Source of the DNA: Pseudomonadales bacterium
GTDB taxonomy: Bacteria; Pseudomonadota; Gammaproteobacteria; Pseudomonadales; UBA7434
Assembly: GCA_028223755.1 (NCBI GenBank)
Contig: JAOIUY010000002.1
Location: 124,001 to 188,000, forward strand
Direction: 5' to 3'
Length of the DNA stretch: 64,000 nt
Shown: piece by piece, positions 8,678 to 19,634 of the stretch
How positions within the stretch are numbered: position 1 is the stretch's first letter
How the letters are laid out: every line of letters begins with the position of its first letter
Translations under genes and position numbers: made by a program
The notes under the pieces: model-generated
What the model was told of the DNA's origin: nothing
Databases searched by the model: none
What the model saw: the letters and a program-made list of their open reading frames with translations, nothing else

Positions 8678-9262
8678 ATGAAACGTAAACCGCCTAAAAA
8701 ATCTGCTCTCACATCGATTCGCATAATCGCAGGCCGTTGGCGTGGTCGAAAATTGCCCGTTGTCGAGATCGATGGGTTACGACCGACCGGCGATCGTATT
8801 AGAGAAACCTTATTTAATTGGCTAGACGGCGATATTGCTGGTGCGCGCTGCTTGGATCTTTTTGCCGGAAGCGGGGTGCTGGGTTTTGAGGCACTATCAA
8901 GGGGAGCGGCACATGTGACTGCGCTGGATGCTAGTCGAATAGCGGTAAGTGCTTTGGTCGAGGCGAGTGAAACACTGGAAACCGCTGATCTTCGCGCCAT
9001 GCAGATGGATGCCATACAATGGCTAGCATCAAAGCCAGAGGAGCAATTTGATCTGGTTTTTATTGATCCACCGTTTCAAGCGGGCTTGCTTGATGAAGCA
9101 TTGGTATTGTTAGAGGCTTCGCAATGCTTACGTGAAGGGGCCGTGATCTATATTGAGCGTGATCGTGAGCATACCTCGCCACAGCTACCTGAAGGTTGGC
9201 GTTGTTATAAAGATAAAGTAGCTGGCAATGTGAGTTACGGACTTTATACGCGAGATAATTGA
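8678..9262 (+). CDS. rsmD: 16S rRNA (guanine966-N2)-methyltransferase RsmD
   Basis: Methylates N2 of G966 in 16S rRNA using SAM. The 194-aa protein has the SAM site CLDLFAGSGVLGFEALSRGA at about residue 60 and the N-methyltransferase motif IV DLVFIDPPF at about residue 125. The start ATG at 8678 precedes a basic tail (KRKPPKKS), typical for an rRNA-binding enzyme. It is divergent from ftsY, with a 199-base shared promoter region, and is followed by coaD. Confidence 0.95.
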   Translation: MKRKPPKKSALTSIRIIAGRWRGRKLPVVEIDGLRPTGDRIRETLFNWLDGDIAGARCLDLFAGSGVLGFEALSRGAAHVTALDASRIAVSALVEASETLETADLRAMQMDAIQWLASKPEEQFDLVFIDPPFQAGLLDEALVLLEASQCLREGAVIYIERDREHTSPQLPEGWRCYKDKVAGNVSYGLYTRDN

Positions 9263-9310
9263 TTTTCAGAATTAATTTAAGTGATTGAGCCAAGAACCAA
9301 TAGCGTTTAA

Positions 9311-9825
<515 letters not shown>

Positions 9826-9826
<1 letters not shown>

Positions 9827-11682
9827 TGTTTAAATTTCTTCGTTTTCGAAATGCCGCTGTATTTTTTACTGCGGCATTTTTATTTTCTGGCTGTGACGAA
9901 ACGCCTCCCGCACAAAACGCAATGGTTATTGGTGCTACAGATAGAGCAAGCGAAAGCCAAGATAAAGATATAGCTCCAGAGCCAGAAAGCCAAATTGTTA
10001 ATTTGCAATTAGGCGGTGCTAGCCAGAATAAAATAGCGATAGGCAAAAAGTTTATGGCGGTAACGGCTAATCCGCATGCCACGCGTGCGGCCTATGCTGT
10101 TTTGGAAAGCGGCGGATCGGCAATCGATGCTGCTATTGCTGCGCAAATGGTATTAGGTCTGGTTGAGCCGCAGTCGTCAGGTATTGGTGGCGGTGCTTTT
10201 ATGTTGTATTGGGATGAGAGTTCGCAAAAACTTACAGCCTATGATGGTCGAGAAACCGCGCCAATGGCAGTGGACGAAAATTTATTTATTACCGAGAGCG
10301 GCCAACCGGATTCATTTTTTGATGCGGTGATTGGTGGTAAGAGTGTTGGCGTCCCTGGTGTCGTTAAAATGTTAGAAGATGCGCACAGTCAATATGGTGT
10401 TGCGCCATGGTCTTCGTTGTTTGATGATGCTATTGATTTAGCGACCGATGGTTTTGCTGTTTCTGAGCGATTAAATACATTAATCAAAGCCGTGCCTAAA
10501 GTGGCTAGTCGTGAACAGATAGCAAACTATTTATTTGATAGTCGCGGTGAGCCTTTGTCCGTTGGCGCCACGTTAAAAAATCCTCAATATGCCCGCACAT
10601 TAAAAATCTTAGCGCAAAATGGTAGCGATACATTTTATCGAGGACAGCTTGCACAGGAAATGGTAGCGGTAAGCCGTGAAGATAAAAACGCAAGCCAGTT
10701 ATCGCTCACCGATTTTTTTATTTACGAAGCCGTACAGCGAGCGCCAATGTGTAAATCGATTTTAAGTTACCGCGTTTGTGGAATGGGGCCGCCTTCATCT
10801 GGTGGCAGTACGACGTTAGCGATACTCGGTATTTTAGAAAACCGAGTGAGCGATAAAAATTTACTGGCTAGCGATTATCAAGGAATGGAAAAGGCACCGT
10901 GGAGTGCGCATTACTTTGTAGAGGCTAGCCGGTTAGCTTTTGCTGATCGCAATACCTATATTGCCGACCCTGATTTTATCGATGTGCCGATTGCACAGTT
11001 ATTGGATGATACTTATTTAAAAGCACGCAGCCAGAAGATTGTTGATGACCGTCCAATGGACAAAGTGGATGCGGGTGAGTTTACGATTCCTGATGTGGGT
11101 CAGTATTTAATGCAGCCCAGCCCTGAATTAGTTTCAACAACCCACCTAAGTATTGTTGATCAATACGGTAATGTCGTTAGCATGACGAGTAGCATAGAGA
11201 CAGCTTTCGGTTCGCGATTAATGGCGGGCGGATTTATTTTAAATAACCAATTAACAGATTTTTCTTTTGTGCCTCACAATGCTGATAAAACGCTAGTGGC
11301 TAATCGTGTGCAGGGTGGTAAACGCCCCCGCAGCTCTATGTCGCCAATGATTGTTTTTGATCGTGATAATCAACCGATATTAGTGATCGGCTCGCCGGGT
11401 GGCAAAAAAATTATCCCGTATGTTGCGCGAGTATTATATGAAGTGTTGTTTTTTGATATCTCTTTAGTTGAGAGTATTGAGCGTCCGCATATATTAAATA
11501 CGGGTCGTCGTTTAGAGATTGAGAAGGGTGCTGAGCAAAATATATTTTCTACTCTAGAGGCGCTAGGTCATCAGCCGGTTTTTAAATCGCAGACCAGCGG
11601 CTTGCACGCAATAAGCCGAAACAATGATGAATGGTTAGGTGTTGCCGATCCGCGACGCGAAGGCGTGGCATTAGGAAAATAA
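9826..11682 (+). CDS. ggt: Gamma-glutamyltransferase, predicted lipoprotein
   Basis: Cleaves and transfers the gamma-glutamyl group of glutathione and related peptides. The precursor of about 618 aa is expected to self-cleave before the catalytic Thr in the segment STTHLSIVDQYGNVVSMTSS. Other family signatures are GLVEPQSSGIGGGAFML, DGRETAP, GPPSSGGSTTLAILG and MSPMIVFD. The N-terminus is a lipoprotein signal with lipobox FSGC (Cys23), so the enzyme should be anchored in the envelope rather than freely periplasmic as in E. coli. ATG 9826 is preferred over an in-frame TTG three bases earlier. Substrate in this organism is inferred from the family. Confidence 0.93.
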
Positions 11683-11704
11683 CAAACAGTTACGTTAGCG
11701 TTAG

Positions 11705-12520
11705 TTAGCTCTGACATTGAGGGCAATAAAAAGTACTGCGCTGCCCAAGACGAATTAATTTGATGGTTGTTCCACATTGCACGCAGGGTAAATCGTTACG
11801 CCCATAGACGCGAAGCGTTTGCTGAAAGTAGCCAGGCTTGCCATCACCGCCGACAAAATCTCTTAATGTTGTGCCGCCCATTTCGATAGAAGCGCTCAAC
11901 ACATCAATAATATTGCTTGCCAGTAAACTACACTCTTTTTTAGTTAGCCTGCCGGCAGCTTTGCCGGGCCGAATGCCGCTAATAAATAAAGCTTCATTAG
12001 CATAGATGTTACCTGCGCCAACGACGACATGGTTATCCATAATAAAGTTTTTGACAGGCACTTTTTTGTTGCGTGATGTTTTAAAAAGGTGTGCGCCATT
12101 AAACTGTTCTTCAAAAGGTTCTGGCCCTAGTTTGTTGAGCAGCGCGTGGTCGAGTGGCTTTTTGCCGAGCCAAAGTACCGAGCCAAAACGTCGAGGGTCA
12201 TTAAAACGTAAGCACAATTTATTTGGCAGTTGAAAGTCAACGTGATCGTGTTTTTCTAAAGCAGTTTTTTGTTCGACAATGCGCAAACTACCCGACATGC
12301 CTAGATGAATCATAAAAAAGCCATGATCTAATTCGAATAATAAATATTTTGCTCGCCGCGTAATAGAGCGAACAATATGGCCGTCAACTTTTTTTTCAAA
12401 GCCGTTAGGAATGGGCCAGCGAAAACGACGCTCCCGAACAACAACGCGGGCGATTTTTTTGTTGGCAACATAAGGGTCAATGCCGCGGCGGGTCGTTTCA
12501 ACTTCGGGTAGCTCAGGCAT
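11705..12520 (-). CDS. mutM: Formamidopyrimidine-DNA glycosylase
   Basis: Excises oxidised purines such as 8-oxoguanine and nicks the abasic site. The 271-aa protein keeps the catalytic N-terminus (MPELPEVETTRRG, with Pro2 nucleophile and Glu3), the helix-two-turn-helix region (FIMDNHVVVGAGNIYANEAL) and a C-terminal zinc finger with four Cys (CVQCG...CPQC). It converges on ggt with only 22 bases between. Confidence 0.97.
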   Translation of the reverse strand: MPELPEVETTRRGIDPYVANKKIARVVVRERRFRWPIPNGFEKKVDGHIVRSITRRAKYLLFELDHGFFMIHLGMSGSLRIVEQKTALEKHDHVDFQLPNKLCLRFNDPRRFGSVLWLGKKPLDHALLNKLGPEPFEEQFNGAHLFKTSRNKKVPVKNFIMDNHVVVGAGNIYANEALFISGIRPGKAAGRLTKKECSLLASNIIDVLSASIEMGGTTLRDFVGGDGKPGYFQQTLRVYGRNDLPCVQCGTTIKLIRLGQRSTFYCPQCQS

Positions 12521-12582
12521 TATTCATTCTGCTATTTAATTTATAATGGTTGATTCTAACGGTCTATTTTTAATAGGCAATA

Positions 12583-12611
12583 AAAAACCCGCAAGCATGG
12601 CGGGTTTTTTT
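12583..12611 (-). terminator. Intrinsic terminator after rpmB-rpmG
   Basis: ACCCGC and GCGGGT form a GC-rich stem around a 7-base loop and are flanked by A and T runs, giving a poly-U tail on the minus-strand transcript about 30 bases after rpmG. It would also work on the plus strand. Confidence 0.85.
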
Positions 12612-12641
12612 AAACATCAATAAAGGCTGCTTTAATAAAGC

Positions 12642-12797
12642 TTACTTTATTTTTGCTTCTTTATACATCACGTGCTTGCGCGCAACGGGGTCATATTTTT
12701 TGACTTCCATTTTTTCAGGCATGGTGCGCTTGTTTTTATCAGTCGTGTAAAAGTGACCTGTGCCTGCTGATGAATTTAAACGAATTTTCTCTCTCAT
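12642..12797 (-). CDS. rpmG: 50S ribosomal protein L33
   Basis: A 51-aa basic ribosomal protein beginning [17 protein letters not shown] and ending [18 protein letters not shown]. It is of the Cys-free type: the zinc-binding cysteines of other L33 variants are absent, so it does not depend on zinc. It lies 27 bases after rpmB, the conserved rpmB-rpmG operon, and is followed by a strong terminator. Confidence 0.97.
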   Translation of the reverse strand: MREKIRLNSSAGTGHFYTTDKNKRTMPEKMEVKKYDPVARKHVMYKEAKIK

Positions 12798-12824
12798 AAC
12801 TGCAATCTCTATTGGTAAATAAGT

Positions 12825-13061
12825 TTAAACGGTTTCGCCGCGACCGCGAAGTTCAGCAACGATCACATCAATACCTTTTTTATCGATAATGCGCATGCCT
12901 TTAGAGGATACGCGCAAGCTGACAAAGCGTTTTTCGCTTTCTAGCCAAAAACGGTGGCGATGCAAGTTAGGCAAAAAACGACGCTTAGTGCGGTTCTTTG
13001 CGTGCGATACATTGTTACCCGTGATGGGTCGCTTGCCTGTTACTTGACAAACTTTGGACAT
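12825..13061 (-). CDS. rpmB: 50S ribosomal protein L28
   Basis: A 78-aa large-subunit protein beginning [17 protein letters not shown] with the typical core [17 protein letters not shown]. The ATG at 13061 follows a CCGGAG ribosome binding site. An in-frame ATG two codons earlier is closer to that site, but the MSKVC start matches the family. It is the first gene of rpmB-rpmG and lies downstream of radC, as in E. coli and Pseudomonas. Confidence 0.97.
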   Translation of the reverse strand: MSKVCQVTGKRPITGNNVSHAKNRTKRRFLPNLHRHRFWLESEKRFVSLRVSSKGMRIIDKKGIDVIVAELRGRGETV

Positions 13062-13229
13062 TTTCATTCTCCGGAGTATGAATTCATTGCAGCCTGTGCT
13101 GACAACGACATACGCGATTATATGTTTCAGGCGGACGATGGTCTGACCACGCTGTAAAAAGAGCGCGACTTTATACCAGAAGGATGCCGTCAAAACAAGG
13201 ATTATGTCGATAGCTGGCCATATTCGGCG

Positions 13230-13904
13230 TTAAATCATGCCGAGTTTTGCCATCGACACCGTCGAGCTGCCTGCGACGATAATATGATCTAACATTCGTA
13301 TATCAATTAAAGCCAATGCTTTAGCTAACCGTTGGGTTATTTTTTTGTCTGCCTGACTCGGTTCGGCGGCACCCGAGGGATGGTTATGCGCAAAAATCAC
13401 AGCTGCCGCATTGTGTTGGAGGCAGGCTTTAATGACTTCACGCGGGTAGACATTCGCTTGGTCTATCGTGCCATAGAATAGGGCCTCGCTGGCGATAACT
13501 CGGTGCTGGTTATCCACAAACAGGCACCAAAACACCTCGCGATGCTCATGCCCAAGCAGATGCAGCAGATAAGCTTGCGTATCTTCGGGGCTGGTTAATG
13601 CACCATCGCGCTGCAATGGCTCCATCATTGCTCGTCGAGATAGCTCAAACACCGCCTGTAATGCGGCATATTTAGCATCACCCATGCCTCGCGTCGCAGT
13701 GAATTCTCGTCTTGAGGCGTTAAGCAGGCCTTTGATACCGGCAAATTGTTCGATTAAGTCGCGGCCAAGATCGACAGCCGTCTTGCCGCGAATACCAGTT
13801 CTTAAAAAAACGGCCAGTAATTCGGCGTCGGATAGCGCGATTGCGCCTTTACTAAGTAGTTTTTCGCGGGGTCTTTCGGCCAGTGGCCAGTCGATAATGG
13901 TCAT
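13230..13904 (-). CDS. radC: RadC family JAB/MPN-domain protein
   Basis: A 224-aa protein with an N-terminal helix-hairpin-helix region (LLSKGAIALSDAELLAVFLR) and a C-terminal JAB1/MPN metalloprotease-like domain with the zinc motif HNHPSG...S..D (FAHNHPSGAAEPSQADKKIT). The cellular role is unresolved; the old DNA-repair assignment is not supported in E. coli. The ATG at 13904 is chosen because AAGGAAG lies just upstream and MTIIDWPLAERPREKLL is the usual N-terminus; a longer frame upstream is probably untranslated. It is divergent from coaBC, the conserved arrangement. Confidence 0.93.
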   Translation of the reverse strand: MTIIDWPLAERPREKLLSKGAIALSDAELLAVFLRTGIRGKTAVDLGRDLIEQFAGIKGLLNASRREFTATRGMGDAKYAALQAVFELSRRAMMEPLQRDGALTSPEDTQAYLLHLLGHEHREVFWCLFVDNQHRVIASEALFYGTIDQANVYPREVIKACLQHNAAAVIFAHNHPSGAAEPSQADKKITQRLAKALALIDIRMLDHIIVAGSSTVSMAKLGMI

Positions 13905-14152
13905 AAAATCTTCCTTGATCCTATTTTTTACTCGAATGAGCTCGTATGAAACAGTGGTTATTAGGCCGGCATCGCAGCCACTAATACCGGCGGATACTCG
14001 CAATCCTAAGGCTGCTAATGTAAGGTTGCGCAACATTTGTTGCCAAACGCTTTGCATGGATAGAGCAGCAACACAGCGTCCAATGCTGTAGATTATTTAT
14101 ACAGTATGTCGGGCTTCCAGTCATTATTTGTCGGTATATCGATTAAACATTT

Positions 14153-15355
14153 ATGCAATCACTTCAAAATAAACGCTTATTGTTGGGTATTACGGGCGGT
14201 ATCGCCGCTTATAAAAGTCCCGATTTAGTTCGTCGGTTACGCGATGCTGGCGCTGAAGTGCGCGTGGTGATGACGCGGGGTGCCTGCGAATTTATTACTC
14301 CTCTGACCCTGCAAGCCGTATCGGGTAACCGAGTGCATAGCGATTTATTAGATGCCGATGCTGAAGCAGCAATGGGGCATATTGAGCTTGCCCGTTGGGC
14401 TGATGCCATTGTTATTGCGCCAGCGACAGCAGATTCACTGGCACGCTTTTCGGTGGGTCGCGCTGATGACTTATTAACGACCTTGCTTCGTGCCAGCGAC
14501 GCGCCAGTATTAGTGGCACCAGCTATGAATCAGGCGATGTGGCGCGATGAGGCGACACAGCAGCACTACCAGACTCTATTAAGCCGTGGCTATCAGTTTG
14601 TTGGCCCTGCCGAAGGTGCGCAAGCTTGTGGTGATACTGGGGCAGGCAGAATGAGCGAGCCATTAGAGATCGCTCAGCAGTCAGCGGCTTTGTTTGAAAC
14701 CTTGTCGTTATCAGGTCAGCATGTGGTGATTACCGCTGGGCCAACGCGAGAGTTGATTGATCCTGTGCGTTATCTCAGTAATTACTCGACCGGTAAAATG
14801 GGTTTTGCCCTAGCGCAAGCCGCGGTTGAGGCGGGCGCTAAAGTGACGTTAATTGCAGGGCCTGTTAGCTTGCCCACCCCCGAGCGTGTTGAGCGCATTG
14901 ATGTCGTGTCGGCTAACGATATGCTTGAGGCGGTAGAAAAACAGTTATCGAGTGCGAGCTTATTTATTGCGTCTGCGGCCGTTGCCGATTTTCGACCGGT
15001 TAATCCTGCGGAACAAAAAATAAAGAAGACCAGTGATATCGATACCATGACTATTGATACCGTGAAGAATCCTGACATTCTTGCCAGTGTTGCTAGCGCT
15101 GAGTCTGCGCCGTTTACGGTAGGCTTTGCGGCTGAGACAGAAGATTTAATTCAACATGCTAGGGATAAATTGACGCGCAAAGGTATCAATATGATTGTCG
15201 TGAATGATGTCTCGCGCGAGGATATTGGCTTTGCTTCGGATAATAACGAGGTAACCGTCATTTCTGCTGCTGAAACTATTTCTATTGATAAATGCGATAA
15301 ACAACATTTAGCACGTCATTTGATTGAGTTGATTGCCGCGCAGTTAAACACTTAG
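14153..15355 (+). CDS. coaBC: Bifunctional phosphopantothenoylcysteine decarboxylase/synthase
   Basis: Joins 4'-phosphopantothenate to cysteine (CoaB) and decarboxylates the product (CoaC) in CoA synthesis. The 400-aa protein has the flavoprotein CoaC domain first, with catalytic His in [17 protein letters not shown], the APAMNQAMW motif and active-site Cys in [13 protein letters not shown]. CoaB follows from about residue 185 ([22 protein letters not shown]). In related genomes dut follows directly; here it does not. Confidence 0.97.
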   Translation: MQSLQNKRLLLGITGGIAAYKSPDLVRRLRDAGAEVRVVMTRGACEFITPLTLQAVSGNRVHSDLLDADAEAAMGHIELARWADAIVIAPATADSLARFSVGRADDLLTTLLRASDAPVLVAPAMNQAMWRDEATQQHYQTLLSRGYQFVGPAEGAQACGDTGAGRMSEPLEIAQQSAALFETLSLSGQHVVITAGPTRELIDPVRYLSNYSTGKMGFALAQAAVEAGAKVTLIAGPVSLPTPERVERIDVVSANDMLEAVEKQLSSASLFIASAAVADFRPVNPAEQKIKKTSDIDTMTIDTVKNPDILASVASAESAPFTVGFAAETEDLIQHARDKLTRKGINMIVVNDVSREDIGFASDNNEVTVISAAETISIDKCDKQHLARHLIELIAAQLNT

Positions 15356-15463
15356 CGTTTGTCTGGCAAAGGCGGCCAAGCACGGTCGTCGACAACTTAT
15401 ACCATCTATAATTTATAATAGGGAGAATAAGCTGCTATTCCGCAACGATGCCTGTTTTTATGA

Positions 15464-15501
15464 TTCCTAGGTTCCTAGGTTCCTAGGTTTCTAGTTCCTC
15501 G
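15464..15501. repeat. Short TTCCTAGG tandem repeat
   Basis: Three exact head-to-tail copies of TTCCTAGG (15464, 15472, 15480) are followed by two degraded 7-base copies. It lies in the 207-base coaBC-algC gap where a dut gene would be expected. Confidence 0.9.
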
Positions 15502-15562
15502 TTTGTGGTTAAGCGCTTTATCATTGCATGCAAAAGGTATTTAGTGGCTGTTTAATATTGCG

Positions 15563-18001
15563 ATGTCGATTGTTATGAATAAGCTATCAAAGAATAAATC
15601 ATCTAAGCACCCCACCCATTGGCCAAGTGTTTTACTTGTTGTGTTACCCAGTTTGGCCGCCATTGCGCTGTATTTTTTTGTGTACCTACCTATTGCGACA
15701 CATCAAGCGGCGCTAGAGCGTGCCAATGCTTTAGCCCAAGCTAAAGTAGTTGCTCTTGATAGCAACCTTAAACAGTTAGCAGATCATATCGATGGTTTAG
15801 CGCGACTGCCTGAGTTGCGTATGGCGATTCAAGAGGGCGATAAGGCGGAACTAGATCAGCTTTCAGCGCAATTGGCTTTGGGTTTTAGCGACCTGAATCG
15901 TTTGGCGATAGTGCCTATGGGTAAATTGGGCGCGGCCAACTTAGGCGCTTACAAAGTGCAGGTTCATAATAATATTGAAAAAGATTTATTGCGTCGCGCA
16001 ATGGCTGGTGAAAGTGTTGTGGTTGACACTTACTTAATGCAAGGCCAGCAGGTGTTGAGTTTAGCGCGCCCGGTGCAAATGGCTGAGGGCAACATAGGCG
16101 CTATTTTGCTGACCTTAAATGCGCATTGGTTGTCGTCGCAATTTATTGGTTCGAGTACAGCAGACGAACGCTCAGGCGTTATGGCTTTGGTTTATCAAAT
16201 GAACGCGAACACCGTGATTCCATTAGCGGCTGAGGGCGCACTACCGTCTTTAGACGATGCAGTGATGGGTGAGGCTGGGCTTGCAGCGAATACTAATATC
16301 AAAGTTAATTACTATGCGCTGAAGCAAGCGACAACCATGGGTGTTGAGTCAATACTGTTACTGGTGGTTTTGCTTTCAGCGATGATATTTTCACTGACGG
16401 CGTTGCTGTTTTTGTTTCGCTCAATGCGTTCTCATACTGCCGTCACTCAAGACAATCTGAATCATCAGGCCAATGACTCGGCTAATCTTGCAGCTTCTGA
16501 AGAAAAAATTCTAAAACGAGCGAATCCAGCCGATGCTACTCGTTGGGCTAACCCGCAAGTGGCCAAAGGCATGGTTGTCGAAGAGGATGACTCAGCGACC
16601 GATTCGATGCCAACGACCATAGCTTTAGATCGGCCGCATATTTTTAGAGCGTATGACATTCGCGGCGATGCGGATACCGAGCTTGATGATGAAATGGTAG
16701 AGCGTATCGGTCTCGCCATTGGAACTACCGCGTTAAGAGGCGGACAGAGTGGTTTAGTTATTGGGCGCGACGGTCGGCTATCGTCCGAGCGAATTTATAA
16801 TGCGCTGGCTAAAGGCCTGTTAGCCACTGGTTGCGATGTGATAGGTATTGGCTTGGTAGCAACACCGATGCTGTACTTTGCCGCCGAAAGATTAGAAACA
16901 AAAGCGGCGGTGATGGTAACGGGTAGCCATAACGGCCCTGCGGTAAATGGTTTAAAGGTTGTGCTTAATGGCCAGTCCTTGGTTGAGCAGCAAATCCAAA
17001 TGTTGGCTCAATTAATAGCAAACAACGATTTTGAGCAAGGTCAGGGTGTTATTTCTGAGCAAGCGATTGATCAGCATTACCTCGACCGAATTACTGAAGA
17101 CGTGGTGGTTGCCTCATCTATTAAGGTGGTGCTTGATTGCTGTCATGGTGCGGCGAGTAATATTGCACCAAAACTGTTTACCGCGTTGGGCTGTCAGGTT
17201 GTGCCACTGTTCGCTGAAATTAATGGCCATTTTCCTGCGCATGCACCAGACCCTTCTGCGCAAGGCAGTTTGGATGCCTTAATTGATGAAGTAAAAAGCC
17301 AGCAAGCTGATATCGGTTTAGCTTTTGATGGCGATGCTGACCGCATGGTTGCGGTGACCGCTTCTGGCAAGGTTGTTAGTGCCGATCATATGTTAATGCT
17401 GTTTGCTAAAGATGTATTAACGCGTAACCCAGGTGCAGATGTCGTCTACGACATTAAATGTTCACGGCACTTAAATCCGTTGATTGCTAGTCATGGTGGG
17501 CGGCCAGTGATGTGGAAGTGCGGTCACTCATTGATAAAACAAAAAATGGTTGAGACGGGAGCGCTACTGGGCGGTGAATTTACAGGCCACTATTGTTTTA
17601 AAGAGCGTTGGTTTGGTTTTGACGATGGCCTTTACAGTGGCGCGCGTTTAATTGAGTTTTTAACGCTTGAAGGTGAGACGCTCGATAGCGCTATTGCCGA
17701 GCTGCCTGTGAGTTTAAGTAGTATAGAGCTGCATCTGCCCGTTGATGAAGCGCATAAGTTTGATATTATTGATCGCCTGCAAGCCGCTTTAGAGCAGGGA
17801 TTGAGTGCTGATGATGGCCAGCTCAGCTCACTGGATGGCGTAAGAGTTGATTACTCGGCTGGTTGGGGGCTCGTTCGTGCATCAAATACCTCTGCCAATT
17901 TGAATATGCGTTTTGAAGCTGATAACGATGAGGCGCTAAACATTATTCAAGATCGCTTTCGTGAAGCGATAACCGCTATCGCCCCTGAGTTGAATTGGTA
18001 G
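15563..18001 (+). CDS. algC: Phosphomannomutase/phosphoglucomutase, membrane-anchored AlgC type
   Basis: Interconverts hexose 1- and 6-phosphates for lipopolysaccharide and exopolysaccharide precursors. The 812-aa protein is a fusion. Residues 1-350 form an N-terminal region with a membrane segment at about 20-40, a presumably periplasmic stretch, and a second segment at about 265-290. Residues 355-812 are the mutase: phosphoserine loop VTGSHNGPAVNG, metal loop FDGDADR, sugar loop GGEFTGH and phosphate-binding RASNTSANLNMRF. The phosphoserine loop has NGP instead of the usual NPP. The long form is common in Pseudomonas relatives. The start could be ATG 15563 or the next Met; both give a short cytoplasmic lead. 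Confidence 0.93.
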   Translation: MSIVMNKLSKNKSSKHPTHWPSVLLVVLPSLAAIALYFFVYLPIATHQAALERANALAQAKVVALDSNLKQLADHIDGLARLPELRMAIQEGDKAELDQLSAQLALGFSDLNRLAIVPMGKLGAANLGAYKVQVHNNIEKDLLRRAMAGESVVVDTYLMQGQQVLSLARPVQMAEGNIGAILLTLNAHWLSSQFIGSSTADERSGVMALVYQMNANTVIPLAAEGALPSLDDAVMGEAGLAANTNIKVNYYALKQATTMGVESILLLVVLLSAMIFSLTALLFLFRSMRSHTAVTQDNLNHQANDSANLAASEEKILKRANPADATRWANPQVAKGMVVEEDDSATDSMPTTIALDRPHIFRAYDIRGDADTELDDEMVERIGLAIGTTALRGGQSGLVIGRDGRLSSERIYNALAKGLLATGCDVIGIGLVATPMLYFAAERLETKAAVMVTGSHNGPAVNGLKVVLNGQSLVEQQIQMLAQLIANNDFEQGQGVISEQAIDQHYLDRITEDVVVASSIKVVLDCCHGAASNIAPKLFTALGCQVVPLFAEINGHFPAHAPDPSAQGSLDALIDEVKSQQADIGLAFDGDADRMVAVTASGKVVSADHMLMLFAKDVLTRNPGADVVYDIKCSRHLNPLIASHGGRPVMWKCGHSLIKQKMVETGALLGGEFTGHYCFKERWFGFDDGLYSGARLIEFLTLEGETLDSAIAELPVSLSSIELHLPVDEAHKFDIIDRLQAALEQGLSADDGQLSSLDGVRVDYSAGWGLVRASNTSANLNMRFEADNDEALNIIQDRFREAITAIAPELNW

Positions 18002-18170
18002 GTTGTAAAGCGACCAATTTGGCATCGTTCTTAGTCAGCCTATAGCTAATACGCACACCATTGGCTGGCGATTTTTATCCCCTCGATGCGCTATAATCTT
18101 CCTATCGTTGTTTTATCGAAATGAATGGTAGATAAAACGATAACCCTATTTTATTGAGCCCAGTTAATAG

Positions 18171-19085
<915 letters not shown>

Positions 19086-19299
19086 CCTTGCAGCAAACTT
19101 CGTAGCTAGCTGCGTAACTCGCTTCATAACTAACATTTCAACTAAGTAGTGTCATTTTTTTGTTTTCAATGATGCAATATCATTGTTTTGTCTTTTCTTT
19201 GTATCTATTTTTGTCTTCTTGTTAGCCAACGTTAATCCTGTTTCTTAATAAGCGATAATTTTTGGCAATTAAATAAAAAAAAGTTTCTTTAATCGAACG

Positions 19300-19408
19300 A
19301 AAACACTTCATTTAAAAAAGAATTAGGAGTATCTTTGCACTCGTAAGCAAAGGTGAGTGCAAACCAACTAATTCGTGATCAAAATATAATTAAAAAGCGA
19401 AGTGTTTT
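19300..19408. other. Nested inverted repeats, possible structured RNA
   Basis: Three inverted repeats are nested in the same gap. The outer is AAAACACTTC (19300) with GAAGTGTTTT (19399), the middle GAATTAG (19320) with CTAATTC (19368), and the inner TTTGCACTC (19334) with GAGTGCAAA (19355), closing a 12-base loop. All arms are perfect. Together they could fold into one rod of about 109 nt. The 549-base argB-slmA gap (19086-19634) has no credible gene. Whether it is transcribed, or is a mobile palindromic repeat, cannot be seen. Confidence 0.45.
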
Positions 19409-19634
19409 GTGCCACGGATAAAATTTAAATTTTTGGGCGAATAATTGAAAGATTTTGAACCTAAAAAAAGATAGATTTTACTGATTTTGGCTTTATCAAA
19501 AATAGAGCACCCAAAATTGGGTACCAAGATCAAGAATAGAAAACACATAGACATATTTCGCACTACAAGTCAGAGGCTCCTAAAGTCGACACTTGTAGAT
19601 TAATGCAAAAACGACAATATAAGCTGGAATAGCG

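Noticed and set aside
8596-9015. 139-codon open frame on the minus strand
   Set aside because: It lies opposite rsmD, whose motifs and family length are clear; the translation has no protein-like features.
13905-14057. 51-codon N-terminal extension of radC
   Set aside because: The internal ATG has a strong ribosome binding site and the standard RadC N-terminus; the extension lies in the promoter region shared with coaBC.
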